DNA of 64,000 bases from Guadua angustifolia (lineage: Eukaryota > Streptophyta > Magnoliopsida > Poales > Poaceae). The notes beneath the pieces were generated by a model that was given only the letters and a program-made list of their open reading frames with translations, made no database searches and was not told the origin of the DNA. Below, one piece after another: positions 21,658-33,689 of the stretch. Position 1 is the stretch's first letter, and the number at the start of each line of letters is the position of its first letter. A program made the position numbers and the translations under genes. The DNA lies in NCBI GenBank assembly GCA_036346375.1, contig CM070508.1, forward strand, positions 12,828,852 through 12,892,851, read 5' to 3'.

Positions 21658-24600
21658 TCATTCCAAATCATTTGGCCAATTATCTGGTCGATGAGAACGC
21701 TGCCCTTGCCGACTATCTCCTCTTTCATATTCCTCAAATAATAGAGAAAAAGTCGGCTTAAGTCTGGGTGCTGGTTTTCGTGGAGATTTTTCAGCCTTAT
21801 ACCATCGCCCGACTTGCAACTCTCCATTTGATTTAATTGTCGAGTTTTTGCCATTTTGATCGGCTTCTATTTGGAACGAGCCGATCGTAATTTTGAGTGT
21901 ATCACTACCCTTCGAACTGGACTGAATGTTGACCCGTTGGATCGGCTTAGGTTCTTCGTCCATAGGTTTATTTCCTTTGCTTGAGCAGTGGACCATGTTG
22001 ATCGAAAAAGGGTTGACTTCCTCATTCATGACTGGCTCCTCTACGAATTGTAATCGGCTATCCTCTAAAACCGATTGTATATTGTCTTCATTATTTTTAA
22101 ACTCATTTTTGAAGCCATTATTATTAGAGAAACAACTTTCTTGAGCCGATACTCGGTGCAGGAGGTGACTCAAATCAGTGAATTCTTGCCCATCAAATTT
22201 TTCCTTTAATGGGGAAATTAAACCATGGAAAGCCAAATCGGCTAACTGATTATCGGGCAAAGTTACACCAAAACACAGACTCCTAACCTTCCTGAATCTC
22301 TTAATGTACTCAATTGCCGATTCTCCAGACTTCTGTCGGACTGAGCTCAAATCGGCGATTCTGAGCTCCTGGCTTCCAGTGAAGAAGTATTCATGAAATC
22401 GACTCTCTAAATCGTTCCAGAAGTGGATCGAATTTGAAGGAAGATTTATGAACCACGTGAAAGCAGTTCCAGTCAATGATAATGAAAACAATCTAATCCT
22501 TAGCCCATCGGACTGGGCAGCTTCACCGCATTGGGCAATGAATCGTCCGACGTGCTCAAGGGTGGTGACAGAGTCATCTCCTGAAAACTTGGCAAAATCA
22601 AGGATCCTATAATTGTGTGGATAAGCCATTCGATCTATGTAATCTGGGTACGGCTTCCTATAGCCGATTACCTTGCCCTTGGGCTGCAAGCCGAATTGAT
22701 CTCTCAGCACGGCAGAAATTCGATCGGCCCAATTAACACTACTGGCTAACGTAGCGTTAAGGTTTTGCCAGTTGGGGTGACTGGCATCCTGCCCCCCGAG
22801 TGCAAACTCGGGTCGTTGATCAACCTGGACCAGCTGTTGTTGAGGTAGTCGGTCGTACTCGTTTTTCTTATCGGTCGGTAACTCATGTAAAGGAGCACAA
22901 GGTTTGGTGTATGTGAATACTCCAGGCGGGATCGGATTCTTTGGTGGAATCGATCCTTGGAACAGGGGAACCCTATCTAGATCGACCGGCCGAGAGGCCG
23001 ATTGAACGAAAGTGTTGGTTGGCATGGTTGATGATGGATCGGCCATTGTGCTTACTCTAGTTGGCGCGAAATGTGCCGGAGGTACTTGTCGGCCAGGCTC
23101 ATGACAATGCCCCCCGAGTGCAAACTCGGCCGGTCGGCTTGTTCTTGCCGACGGGTGTTGACGGGGACATGATTCGCCACCATCGGTTTTTACGGCCTGA
23201 AATTCAGGCAAAGGAAAGAAAGGTTCTGCATACGAAACTATCTTATGTGGAACCTGATTTCTTATTTGGGTTCTATGACTTCTATCAGATTCAATCGGCT
23301 GAGAAGCCGACTAGACGTAGGTGTTTCCTGACGCTGATGGAGGTAAATTAGCTATTTTCGCAGCGTCGGTGTATGCACGGTAACGGGTAACCATACCAGG
23401 GCGAAGATTTCCTAGCGCCAATACGGTGGGTTGAGTCGGCATTAACGAAGGTGTCGGAGCCGACACGTTGTAAGATCGAGGATGAGCCTAGAGGGGGGTG
23501 AATAGGCTTTTCTAATTTTTATCACTAAATTTCAACTTCAATGATTTCTAAGAGCTAGTGACAATTTTAGCAATGTTAAATATTTAACAATTCTAATGAT
23601 TACGAGATGATATTGCTACACAAGAGTATAAATAGCTAAACGAGTAGCACAATAGAATCAAATTGCTAGTATTGCACGAGAGTAAAAAACAAGCAGACCA
23701 CAAATGATGGACAAGAGAATTTTTCCCGTGGTCTCGGAGACTTGTCGGTCTCCCCTACTCCACGTTGAGGTAGCTTGAATTTCTTCAAGCCGGCTCCACC
23801 CGCTTGAGCCTTCCCCGATCACTAATGATAGCTCTTCCCCGCTCCGGGTAGGCGAGCTTCAAGCCTTCACAACCGCCCGGGTCTTCACACAACCTCCTTT
23901 GTGAAGATCACCGGTGCCTCACGCCTCCAAGCCGTCTAGGAGGTGGCAACCTCCAAGAGTAACAAACTTGCCGCGGGCTTGAATCTTAAGAGTGCAATCA
24001 ATATGGCTCACTAATGCAATGCACTCAATTTTAGCTCTCCAACACTCAAGAATCAAAAATTCAATGCACAAGAGAGTGGAGAGTGTTTCTAGGGCTCAAT
24101 AGTATTCAATGGAGTCACCAACCTCGCTACTAGCAATGTGGGGGTATTTATAACCCCACCCACTCAAACTAGCCGTTTTCTACTTTTTTCGCGAATTTGC
24201 CAAAGTCGGTGCTACAGCCCTCTATGGGCTTAGAGTCTGCACTGGTCAGAACTATGCTATAATCTTGAACATTTAATGCTACCGACACGAGTCACCGTTA
24301 AATGATTTTTATATGTGGTAGGTACTACCGCCTATGGGTGTGGTAGTACCGACCGCCGACCAGGAAAAACAATTGCCTTTCGAAAAAGCTATCGCCAACT
24401 ATTGTGCGGTAGTATCAAGATTCAGCAGTACTACCGCTCGACCATCTTGATAGTCTTAGGCCTCGAAGATTTTCAGATTTCGTTTTAACTCTTGAATGCA
24501 CGAGTATATGAATGATGAATTGAGCTATATCTTATGCACTTTCAAAATTCAAAGACCCATATCAAGTCCCCCTTAATAGTACGGCTACTATCCTAAAAAT

Positions 24601-25321
24601 CCGATCTTTTTCCCAACTCCGAGATCGGTGAAAATACTAGAAAATACATCTAAGTTTTATACCTTCACTTCTTTAGCTTCTTTTGCGCGTTTTCCTTCCA
24701 TCTTTGAACTTGAGACACTCCAATGTCGATAGAAGAGTAGTTTTACCTGTTTTCAACTTACTTACGCAAACATAGTTAGTCATTTAACCTTGATTGTCAT
24801 TAATTACCAAAACCCTTAATCATGTGGGGGCCTAGATGCTTTCACACGTTTACCGTATTAGTGTTTGGTGCCACAGAGTATACCGGGTATGTTGGCAAAG
24901 GATGCGGTGGCTCGTAAAGAGACCTAGCCGCCACGAGCTCTTGCGCCACCTTTTTGACGCTACTTGATATTAACGGCCTAAGCGTCGTTACCAGGGCCGA
25001 TGACTGACTGAGCAAGGCACAGTTTATAGACTGGTTAATCATATCCGATAGCTCTGCTTGAGCAGGTAGGTATCGACTTACTAGTGCCTTCTCGGTGGAG
25101 CCTAGAGCCCCCTGGTCGACGAGGCTGATCGTCGGCAGCGCAGCCTTCTGAGTGACTCCGCGTCGAGTCTTCTGATAACAGCTGAGCATCATCTGTTCGA
25201 ACGCGGCCTTTCGGTCTTCGACCTCCTTTCGCTGCTCCGGCGTTAGATCGGCCATTGAAGGCGCGATTATCGTGTCGTTGTTGATGTCGGATGTCGTTGT
25301 AGATCTCCCTGTCGAAGACAT
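21658..25321 (-). pseudogene. gag: gag polyprotein gene split by a nested solo LTR
   Basis: This is a retroviral-type capsid gene. It starts at an ATG (25321) only 40 bp inside the element (MSSTGRSTTTSDIN) and is open to 24845. The frame resumes exactly after removal of the solo LTR plus one target duplicate (NTNTVNV then SAPTPSL) and continues to a stop at 21658. One in-frame TAG at 23311-23313 interrupts it. The retrotransposon gag domain is clear in the second half: GDDSVTTLEHVGRFIAQCG, GTAFTWFINLPSNSI, WNDLESRFHEYFF and YIKRFRKVRSLCFG. There is no CCHC knuckle. Apart from the insertion and one nonsense codon the frame is well preserved. Confidence 0.85.
23469..24844. mobile_element. Solo LTR nested in gag, 5-bp TSD CACGT
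   Basis: The element begins TGTAAGATCGAGGATGAGCC and ends GATGCTTTCA. CACGT flanks it perfectly on both sides (23464-23468 and 24845-24849). Its length is 1376 bp with no coding region, primer site or second LTR, as expected after LTR-LTR recombination. The phrase GAGGGGGGTGAATAGGC near its start is common in grass LTRs. Confidence 0.85.
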
Positions 25322-25360
25322 GCTTGATTGTTTCGTGTCCCACCGGGCGTGCCAAAAATG

Positions 25361-26047
25361 TGTTGACACCAAAAACTTGACGGAGGGTTTTCAGCCTCAA
25401 TACACCGGACGAACACCGGGTTCAAGTGTGTAAGCATGCCAGCTGATTTGACCTTGCAATCGGCAAGAAGATAAATGGATCTAATCGACTTATGCAAGTC
25501 GATTTCGATCAAATGACAGTAAGTTTAGTCGATCCCATGAAATCTTTGGATGGGGTAAACAGCCACTTCTTCCCAAAAAAGGCGATGCTAACAAGATCGA
25601 AGGAAAAGATGAACCAAAAGGGTGTAATGCAACAAAGATCAATCTGGCGATGCGCAACTCGATTGATCAAAGAGTATTACAGATGAAAGATTACAAGCTA
25701 AATTAGCTACTCCTAATTGTGAGGAAAGTAAAGGAAAAGTAGATGCATATTTGTGGGTTGGCTCTGGCGCCTTTTCTCCTTGTCTCGGATGTCTTATATA
25801 GCCTCTAGCCCACCGAGTCCACGATAGAATACGTTTGACAAGTAGTATCCATATCGGCCTCTCCTTTCTAAATATGATGAGCGAAGATCCGTGTCGGTCT
25901 CTTCTTTTCCAAATCGATGAGCGAGATCCATGTCGGTCTCTCCTTCCAAGCAGATTTTCCGAGATATTTCTAAGTTACATTTTTCCATGTTTTGTTGACC
26001 CGGGACTTACCGATGTTGACCATACTTGCCAAATTTGGGTGCAAACA
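25361..26047 (-). repeat. 5' LTR of the gag-only element
   Basis: It is the partner of 20734-21431 and is 687 bp long. Its 3' boundary abuts the primer-binding region at 25339-25360. The same TATATAAG box lies near 25793-25803. Confidence 0.85.
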
Positions 26048-27995
26048 ATATGCTTACAGGCGTACAGTAGGCAGCGGGATTGGTATGTGACTGTCGAAGA
26101 ATTGCCCCCTAACAGTTCTACTATATCATTGGTACAGGCGTACAACACGCAGCTTAGCTTGGAAAGGCATGCATAACACAGACGCATCGCTAAACCTAAA
26201 ATTAGGGTTAAGTGTGCGGTGTAACGTAACACTAACGAAGAGGTATAAATATGGTAGCTTGAGTTGTGTTGTGTGAGCTGCGTGTCCTTGTGGAGGAGTA
26301 GCCCGGACGACAGCTGGGGAGCGGCTTGTGAGCCGTGGCCGGAGGAGGACATCAAGACGTACGCGGCCGAGCAGCGCGGCTTCATGGTAAAGAAGGCGGT
26401 GCGGCGAGCCGGTGAGAGGGGAGGGGGGGTGGCCGGCGAGATTGCCAAGGTGTGGCTTGTGGCAGCTGGACGATGCGGCAGTCGGCTTAGCTGGAGGAGG
26501 CCAGCGGCGGGAGGGAGTCAGCCGGAGGAGGTTGACCTACTCATCAAGGAAGCGGAGAGCACCACTGGCCGAGAGGGACAAGGGCAAAAGTGATAAACTC
26601 CGAAGAGGTAATTATTGGAGTGGCAAATTTCGAATTTCATGTGTTTAGAGTGACATTTTTGGATATATGTCATTCTAAAGATTACATTTTTCCGAACGGA
26701 AACGGAAACTATTTTTTTTCACTAAAAGCGAAAATAGAATAGTCAGTTCTAATAAAAACAAAAAAATCATATAAATAAAGCTGGAAATTCCGACAGAGCC
26801 GACCGGAAATTTTGAAAACTTAACAGTCAACACACACCGACCTACGTCACACCGAGTCCTAGACAACCGCGCCGGTGCCAGCCCGCCCGCCCCCCCAACA
26901 CCTTCTCCCCTCCCCGGCTCACCCCACCGACGGCCTCCCCCCACCGCGCCATCCCCATCGTCCTCCCCTCCCCCCACCGGCTAAAGAGTGAAATCTGTGG
27001 TTTCTTGCGAGATCGTGTTGGCCAACTCAGCCCGGGCCGAGCAGGTGCACCTCGCGTTCGCGGATAGGGTCGACAAGATCTTTGGTCTTTGTTCAGTGCA
27101 ATGACGGCAGGAAGAGGACTGGTCAGTGCAGGCTAGGGAAGGAGGAGGAGAAGGGCTGGAGGGAGTTGGAGATGGAGGTGAGGATGTACGAGCAGAAGCA
27201 CATGTGCGATTGGCTGGCGAACGACAGCGTCAAGTGGAGGGATCTCGGCTTCGTCTTCGACGGCCTCATGAAGGGGATGGAGCCTGGAAGAAGGTATTTT
27301 TACAAGGAAAATTGTGGACGGGTTTAACCAGTAAGGAGAATGCTGCAGCCTTCTGTGGAAATTCGGTCACCATAGGGGGATGTGCTCTAGGATTTGATGA
27401 GTCTAGGAGTGAACTGGAGCATTTGTGGATTCGGAGATTGAATTTCATTGATTCAGCATATGAGACTTAGTAAGGTTTTGACTTCTGATTCATAAGTTCA
27501 ATTTGTGGTGAAGATAGTTTACTTGCAAAGATCCAATTTTTGTGCTTCTAAGTAGCAATTTAGTTCTATCAATCATAGAAGCTGGAGCCTGCAGATGCAA
27601 TTGGGTTACTGTAGGTGCACGGCCTTTAGGATTTGAGTCTGGGAGTGAGCTAGAGCATTTGTGGTTTCAGAAGATAGTTCAATTTGTGTCGAAGATAGTT
27701 GAAATATCGACGATGAGCATATGAAGGAATCCAAACAAAACATATGGGGAAATTTTGCTTAACTGTTAATCTTGGTTGATAAGATAGTCTTGTTTGTGTG
27801 ACTTGTACTAGCTCTTTGTCACTTGAGTGGCCTTTTTCTACTGGCTGTTGCTCTTACAGATGGTGGTCGGATTGAACTTTGATCATGAATTGTTGAATAC
27901 CAATAATCTATACCTGCTCTGCCTTTCTGTAATTTTGCTGTTACAATTGGAGCTCTGTATGACATACTAGTTATCAACACTTTATTTGATTTTGA
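26048..27995. other. GC-rich gene-like patches of unknown identity
   Basis: A patch at 26260-26600 is rich in Arg, Gly and Glu codons. Another at 27000-27330 contains AEQVHLAFADRVDKIFG in one frame and KGWRELEMEVRMYEQKH in another, so it looks like frameshifted coding DNA. I recognise neither. Downstream, a segment of about 95 bp is duplicated imperfectly (27356-27450 and 27597-27690; shared words AGGATTTGA and GAGCATTTGTGG). The remainder to 27995 is AT-rich, possibly intron of the receptor kinase relic that resumes at 32078. Confidence 0.35.
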
Positions 27996-30800
27996 CTAAA
28001 GAAATCCGAACTCCAATCGATTATCTATGAGTTGGACATAGCTGCTGAGGGTAGGGATTTGACTGAAATCGAGCGAGAATATCTAGCTCAGGCTCGGGAG
28101 AGCCTAGCCAGTCTTCTTAGGGAAGAAGAGATCAAATATTATCAGCGGGCTAAGGTGAAAAATGTCCTCTTAAGGGATAATAATACTAGATATTTTCAGG
28201 TGATTGCCAATGGCAAACATAGGAAGAAAAGGATATATTCCTTAGAATATGAGGAAGGGAAAATCGAAGGACAGGCTAATCTAAAACATTATATAACTAA
28301 GTTTTACAAAGCACTTTTTGGAGAGCCTAAGGAGAGTCTGATGTACCTAGACGAGAACGAAAACCATGATATTGTTAGAGTATCACAAACTGAAAATCAT
28401 CTTTTAACGACACAGTTCACTGAGAGCGAAGTTAAAGATGCTATCTTTCAGATGGAACATAATAAGGCACTTGGTCCAGATGGATTCCCGGTTGAGTTTT
28501 ATCAAAGATTCTAGGTGGTTATTAAAGGGGATTTTTTTCTCAATGTTTCAGGATTTTTATGCTAGGGATTTACCTCTTTTCAGTTTGAACTTTGGTGTCA
28601 TATCTCTTTTACCAAAGGTTCAAGAGGCAAATATCATACAACAATATAGGCCCATCTGCCTTCTGAATGTGAGTTTCAAAATATTCACGAAAGTTGCTAC
28701 ATATAGACTGAACTTGGTTGCGGATAAAGTTGTCAGTCCCACTCAAACAGCTTTCATGCGTGGACGAAACATACTAGAGGGAGTCGTTATACTGCATGAA
28801 ACCTTACATGAGTTGTATCGGAAACAACTTAGTGGAGTTATTTTTAAGATTGATTTCGAGAAAGCTTATGATAAAGTTAAATGGCCATTCCTGTTTCAAG
28901 CCTTACGAATGAAGGGTTTCTTGCCCAAGTGGATTTCTTGGGTTCAGTCTTTCATCTCGGGAGGCAGTGTGGCGGTGAATGTTAATGGGGAGATTAGAAA
29001 CTACTTCCAAACGAGGAAGGGACTCCGCCAGGGGGATCCTTTGTCGTCCCTCTTGTTTAATATTGTTGCGGATATGTTGTCGATCTTAATTAAAAGGGCT
29101 AAGGATCAGGGGCAAGTAGAAGGGGTAATACCTCACTTGGTGGATGACGGTCTGTCTATTCTACAATATGCAGACGATACAATACTTTTTATGAAAAATG
29201 ACCTGAAAAAAGCGTACAACATGAAGATATTGCTTTGTGCTTTTGAGCAAATCTCAGGGCTCAGAATTAACTTTCATAAAAGTGAGTTATTCTGCTTTGG
29301 CAATACCCAAAATTTCTTAAATCAATACATGGAATTGTTTGGTTGTAAGCAAGGGAATCTACCTTTGAAGTATTTAGGTATTCCTATTCATTATAAAAAA
29401 ATTACAAACATCAGACTGGAAAATGGTAGAAGAACGTTTTGAAAAGAGGCTCAGTGGCTGGATAGGAAAACATTTATCGGTGGGAGGTAGACTGACATTG
29501 ATAAATTCAGTGTTAAGCAGCCTGCCAATGTATATGATGTCCTTTTTTGCGATTCCTAGAGGCGTTCTTAAGAAACTAGAGTATTTCCGCTCTCAGTTTT
29601 ATTGGCAAGGGGACGAACATAAGAGAAAATATCGCCTTGCTAGGTGGAACATCGTATGTCAACCAAAAGATCAAGGAGGCCTAGGGATTTATGATTTGAA
29701 CTTTAAGAATATCACCCTTCTAAGCAAATGGTTGTTTAAACTTTTAACAACGGAGGGTACTTGGCAACAGCTACTTAGGAACAAATACTTAGGCTCTAAG
29801 CCACTAGGGCAAGCTGAGTGGAAACCAGGAGATTCACATTTTTTGTCCAGCTTAATGAAGGTAAAGCAAGATTTCCTTCGTTTTGGCACCTTCAAAATTA
29901 ATAATGGATCACAGATGAGGTTCTGGGAGGATATCTGGCTTGGAAATTGCCCTCTTAAAGATCAATACCTTGGATTATATAGCATTGTTAGAAGAAAGTT
30001 TACAACCATTGCTGAGGTTTTATCAACAACACAACCAAACATTTCATAGAGGTCACAAATTGGACCAAAGTTAGTGGCGTGGATTGAATTACTTTCACGT
30101 ATCGCTAACATTAATCTAACGCAGATTGATGATGAGTTCCACTGGATTTTATGTCAAAATGGTCAATTCTCTATGAAATCTCATTATCAAGCACAGATTA
30201 AAAGTGAAGTGCCAAATTTAAATAAACGGTTATGGAAACTTAAAGTTCCACTAAAAATCAAGATGTTTTTGTGGTACTTTAGGAGAGGAGTGATTCTGAC
30301 TAAAGATAATCTAGCAAAGCGAAATTGGCAAGAATGCAGAACATGTTGCTTTTGTCAGGAACCTGAGACAATTAGGCATCTGTTCTTTGATTGCCGTTTT
30401 GCACACATAGTTTGGACCCTAATATATTTGGCATTTGAAATATCTAGTCCAACGTGCGTTGATAGTATGTTTGGAAGTTGGTTAGAGGGTTTTGGTCGTA
30501 ACATTAGAAGCCTAGTTCTTCTTGGTGCTACAGCTACGTGTTGGTCTATATAGTTAAGTAGGAATGATAGGGTATTTCAAAAGAAACCTATCTCTTCTCC
30601 TTTGCAAGTTATTTTTGCTATTACCCACTGGCTACGTATGTGGGCTGTGTTGCAGAAGGAGGAGATGCGAGCTACTTTGGGGGAGGCTACTCAATGTTTG
30701 GTTTGAGTGGCCAAGGACTTCTATTCCCGGGCGCATGGGTGGCGGTCTAGTCATCGGATTGCTAGTCATTAGAGTGTGCATGTTCCCTTTTATTCTTATT
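27996..30800 (+). pseudogene. LINE ORF2: reverse transcriptase and zf-RVT, degenerate
   Basis: The reading frame is recognisable from SLASLLREEEIKYYQRAKVK to the zf-RVT region. Reverse transcriptase motifs include GPDGFPVEFYQ, FKIDFEKAYDKVKW, RQGDPLSSLLFN and the catalytic QYADDTILF near 29163. The downstream domain keeps LWKLKVPLKIKMFLW and CCFCQEPETIRHLFFDC, the cysteine/histidine pattern of zf-RVT. Damage is as follows: a TAG at 28512 where related proteins have Trp; a frameshift in the T7 run near 28529; another near 29420; a TAG at 30047; and a TAG near 30551 where Trp is again expected (WSI then LSRNDRVF). It is not functional. Confidence 0.9.
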
Positions 30801-30810
30801 TGGTTGTGTG

Positions 30811-31771
30811 CAATGGCGGATCTAGGATTTTAAGTTAGACTATACCAAGCTAATACTATAATATACAATTCGGTAAAATCCAATGAACAATTTGGTAAAC
30901 AACTATAAATGTTGTCGAGAAATTCGGTATACGAGTATAAAATAACTAGAAATGTGATAATACAAGTATAAATTGCAATATAAATAGTTCGAACATTTTA
31001 AGTATGAAATATACATAAAAGAAGCTTACGCACCTACAATAGTTCAAAGAATACAATATTACTTCTTGTCTAGCCTCCGCCTTCTAATAGCCATGAAACT
31101 CCTGATTATATCATTTTCATCAATTTGGAAGAAAATATCTCGCTCAATAAACGTTTCCGAAAAAGAGATGCAATGTTTCTAGAAAAGAGATGAAGCAACC
31201 GTAGCCTTCTTTGCTGCATGTTTCCAAAAAAAAGATGCAATGTCTCCGTTACTCTTCATAATTCAACAACTCTACAAACAAAAAAAAGCACTGCATCAAC
31301 AAGCAACTCTCTAGTCTCTAGCAAAGTAGCAATTATATTTGTTTCTACTCTATAAATCAATTAGCAGTCTTGCACTCAAATCACATGTAAGATCGATATA
31401 CACTAATATAACAATCAGAGGGGAGTGAATGATTGCGCGGAAGCTAAAATAAATTTTTATTGATTCTCAAATCACCCCTAAACAAATTATAAAAAACTGT
31501 TTCAGTTTCAGAAAAATAGACTGATACATGTTAACTAAAACAGTAATTCTTGAAGATCCAACCGTTGGATTGATGTAAAATTTTAACTGTAGAAACTAGA
31601 TTCAATTTTGAAACTAACACAATAAGAATCAGCTCAATCGGATATACGGATCTAAAGTTATGATCTTTACAAGCTGACTATATAAAATAATGACGATATT
31701 ATAGACTGTATTAGGCCGAATCTACAGGGTATGCCGTGGCCCACCTGGCATACCCTGTAGATCCGCCCTTG
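30811..31771. mobile_element. Non-autonomous hAT element, 8-bp TSD GTTGTGTG
   Basis: Terminal inverted repeats CAATGGCGGATCTA and TAGATCCGCCCTTG (one mismatch when inverted) bound 961 bp. They are flanked by perfect copies of GTTGTGTG (30803-30810 and 31772-31779). The TIR starting CA and the 8-bp duplication identify hAT. The interior is AT-rich with no transposase frame. It interrupts the 3' part of the LINE and therefore arrived later. Confidence 0.9.
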
Positions 31772-32077
31772 GTTGTGTGCTTCACGTTAAGCAGAGGCCG
31801 GAAGCAATTTCAAGAACTTGTATTATCTCGATGTAATGCTCTTGAAATTAATAAAATCCTTCCATTATAAAAAAAATACAGCCGTGTTAAAGCTTATAGA
31901 GCTATATTTCAGTTTTGCGGCAGGTAGTGAAATCTGGGATCTTGTTCTTATTGGCCTCGTGTGGATTACATATAGAGCAATGCAGCATGTTTGTAAATAG
32001 TACATATATAAAATATGTTAGTGCTAAATGCCCTTGTTATTTATTCACATGTTTTATCATCAATGTTCGCTATGCAG

Positions 32078-32301
32078 GGATCTGACCTTTAATAAATTGA
32101 CTGGAGGAATACCATCTTCTTTTGCTAAAATGGGAAGAGTGGATTACATGTAATTTGTGATATTTAAGATAAATTGAACTAAAAACATGCCATATTATTG
32201 GGCTCCTTTCTGAATGCTTCTCAACCAAAATTGTCTTGCAGATATTTTACTGGAAATTCACTCACTAGGAGCATACCTGAATGTATAGTCGCAAATTGAA
32301 G
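32078..32301 (+). pseudogene. Relic of a leucine-rich-repeat receptor-like kinase (two exons)
   Basis: A 72-bp exon (32078-32149) between TATGCAG and a GT donor encodes DLTFNKLTGGIPSSFAKMG, one 24-residue plant LRR. A 92-bp intron follows. The next exon (32242 on) completes the Tyr-flanked junction and encodes YFTGNSLTRSIPECI, a second LRR. It then hits TGA at 32299-32301 after IVAN. Exons of exactly 72 bp that each encode one repeat, and the wording of the repeats, resemble the extracellular domain of LRR-VIII receptor kinases. No signal peptide, malectin or kinase domain is visible, so this is a fragment. The LINE may have entered one of its introns. Confidence 0.65.
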
Positions 32302-33689
32302 AAGTCTCTTAGAAGCTATATCGAAGTTCTCATCAACAAAGTCTCCGCTTGGTGTCTTCTTTTCAGCTATTGCTGCTCGCCTGCAACGGGGATATTACTC
32401 GATATCTTCCTTACCAAGGTACCCTTGTCCTTGTAATGTCGTTTTGATCTGTGCAAGCGATCTTGCTTTGTCCCTAACAAAGATGTGCATAGGACTTTTG
32501 ATTTAGCTATACCTGAAATGCTTTTATGAAATCTAGCGCTAAGCTCGTGTTCTTTTGGATTTGCACATCCACAGATGAACAACTACATGCATTGTTCTTG
32601 TGTGGATAACCTTGTGTTTTTTTGATACGCATTGTTCATAATCCTAAATATACATGTACGTAAAAAAGAATACAGCAAAAATACTCTGGCATAGACTCCT
32701 GTTCACAAAGTCTAGTGTCACACCACGCGTACACATGTGGTTTTCTTTCAAAGTTAATACGTTTGGGTAGGTTATGTACTATGTTTTTGTAGAATTTTCT
32801 GTTTTTGTTTCCATATCCACTCCATTCTATTTCGTATTAGTTTTCGTCACTATACGTTTCCGAAGTTTTTAATTTTGTTTTTATTACTGATAAAAAAATA
32901 TAGAAACAAATACAGAACAACCATTTATTGACTGTCTTCGTTCTGTTTTCATCCTCGTCCTAACTACGGCTGCCTGTACTGAGTATTGGAGTATTGATGA
33001 CACCCTCCAACTGAATCGAATGACTCGCGTCAGAAAAATTTTGCGTTCGTATGGACGTATGCATTGCTTCGACCTACCAAAATCTCATCACGTGACAAGT
33101 TCTTGTCTGTACTAAACCTACGTTCCAATGATTACTGTTTGAAGCTGTGTCAGAGTCGCATCCTGTACGTACGCCCTTGCTAATGTCAACTGCTCCTCGA
33201 TCTGTACTTATGGAATACAAAGGCAACAATTAACCTCATACACATGGCAGAGCGGTAGTACCGAACAGTACTGCCAACTTTGTATATTCCAACTACAATA
33301 GTAAGCTGCAGTAACTAGAGTTTTGGTAGAGACCGCGAAGTGGTCCTGTGCAAAAAGCACATAACAGTACCATATTCTACAGTCTCGTCGCTGTTACTGC
33401 TGCAGCGTCATAAACATGATGACGAGCCAAGAATAAAAAGCACAGATCAATGCTGAGAATCAATTGTTTTTTTGTTCTAAAAACGGAGTAGGGTACATAG
33501 ATAAACCGTGCTCCGTTACTGCCATGGAATTCCGGCGTCTGAATCCTGACCAGCGACTGCTCATCGCCGGATGCCCGAAGCAAAGCACATCCGAGCTGGC
33601 GCACGACGGGACAATGGCCCGGCACGCGTGCGCGGCCACGAAACGAAACCCTAGCAAAACTGCAAAACAACAAACGAATTTCACCCCAA
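32302..33689. other. Intergenic, no gene seen
   Basis: Mixed AT-rich sequence occupies the interval. A short frame at 33377-33673 (minus) and one at 33464-33805 (plus) overlap on opposite strands and show no family resemblance. Confidence 0.4.

Larger units (their letters stand above)
20734..26047 (-). mobile_element. Non-autonomous, gag-only gypsy-type LTR retrotransposon
   Basis: Two direct LTRs (20734-21431 and 25361-26047) bracket an internal region that, read on the minus strand, starts with the primer-binding context TTTTTGGCACGCCCGGTGGG. It contains only a gag gene and ends in a purine tract (AAAATGGGGGGCATA) before the 3' LTR. Protease, integrase and reverse transcriptase are absent, so an autonomous relative must supply them. 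A complete solo LTR of another family interrupts gag. Flanks ACTTG and ATATG do not form a perfect target duplication. The LTRs differ by many small changes, so the insertion is not recent. Confidence 0.85.
27996..31877 (+). mobile_element. 5'-truncated LINE with an internal hAT insertion
   Basis: The plus strand holds the 3' two-thirds of a plant L1-type ORF2 (reverse transcriptase, then zf-RVT), a short 3' tail with AATTAATAAAATCC, and an A-run near 31868-31876. ORF1 and the endonuclease are missing, as is usual for 5' truncation during target-primed reverse transcription. A hAT element (30811-31771) sits between the end of the zf-RVT region and the tail. I could not identify the LINE's own target duplication, so the left edge is approximate. 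Confidence 0.85.

Noticed and set aside
23469..24844. A small complete retroelement (TRIM) instead of a solo LTR
   Set aside because: There is no second terminal repeat, primer site or purine tract inside the 1376 bp. One TG...CA unit with a 5-bp duplicate is best explained as a solo LTR.
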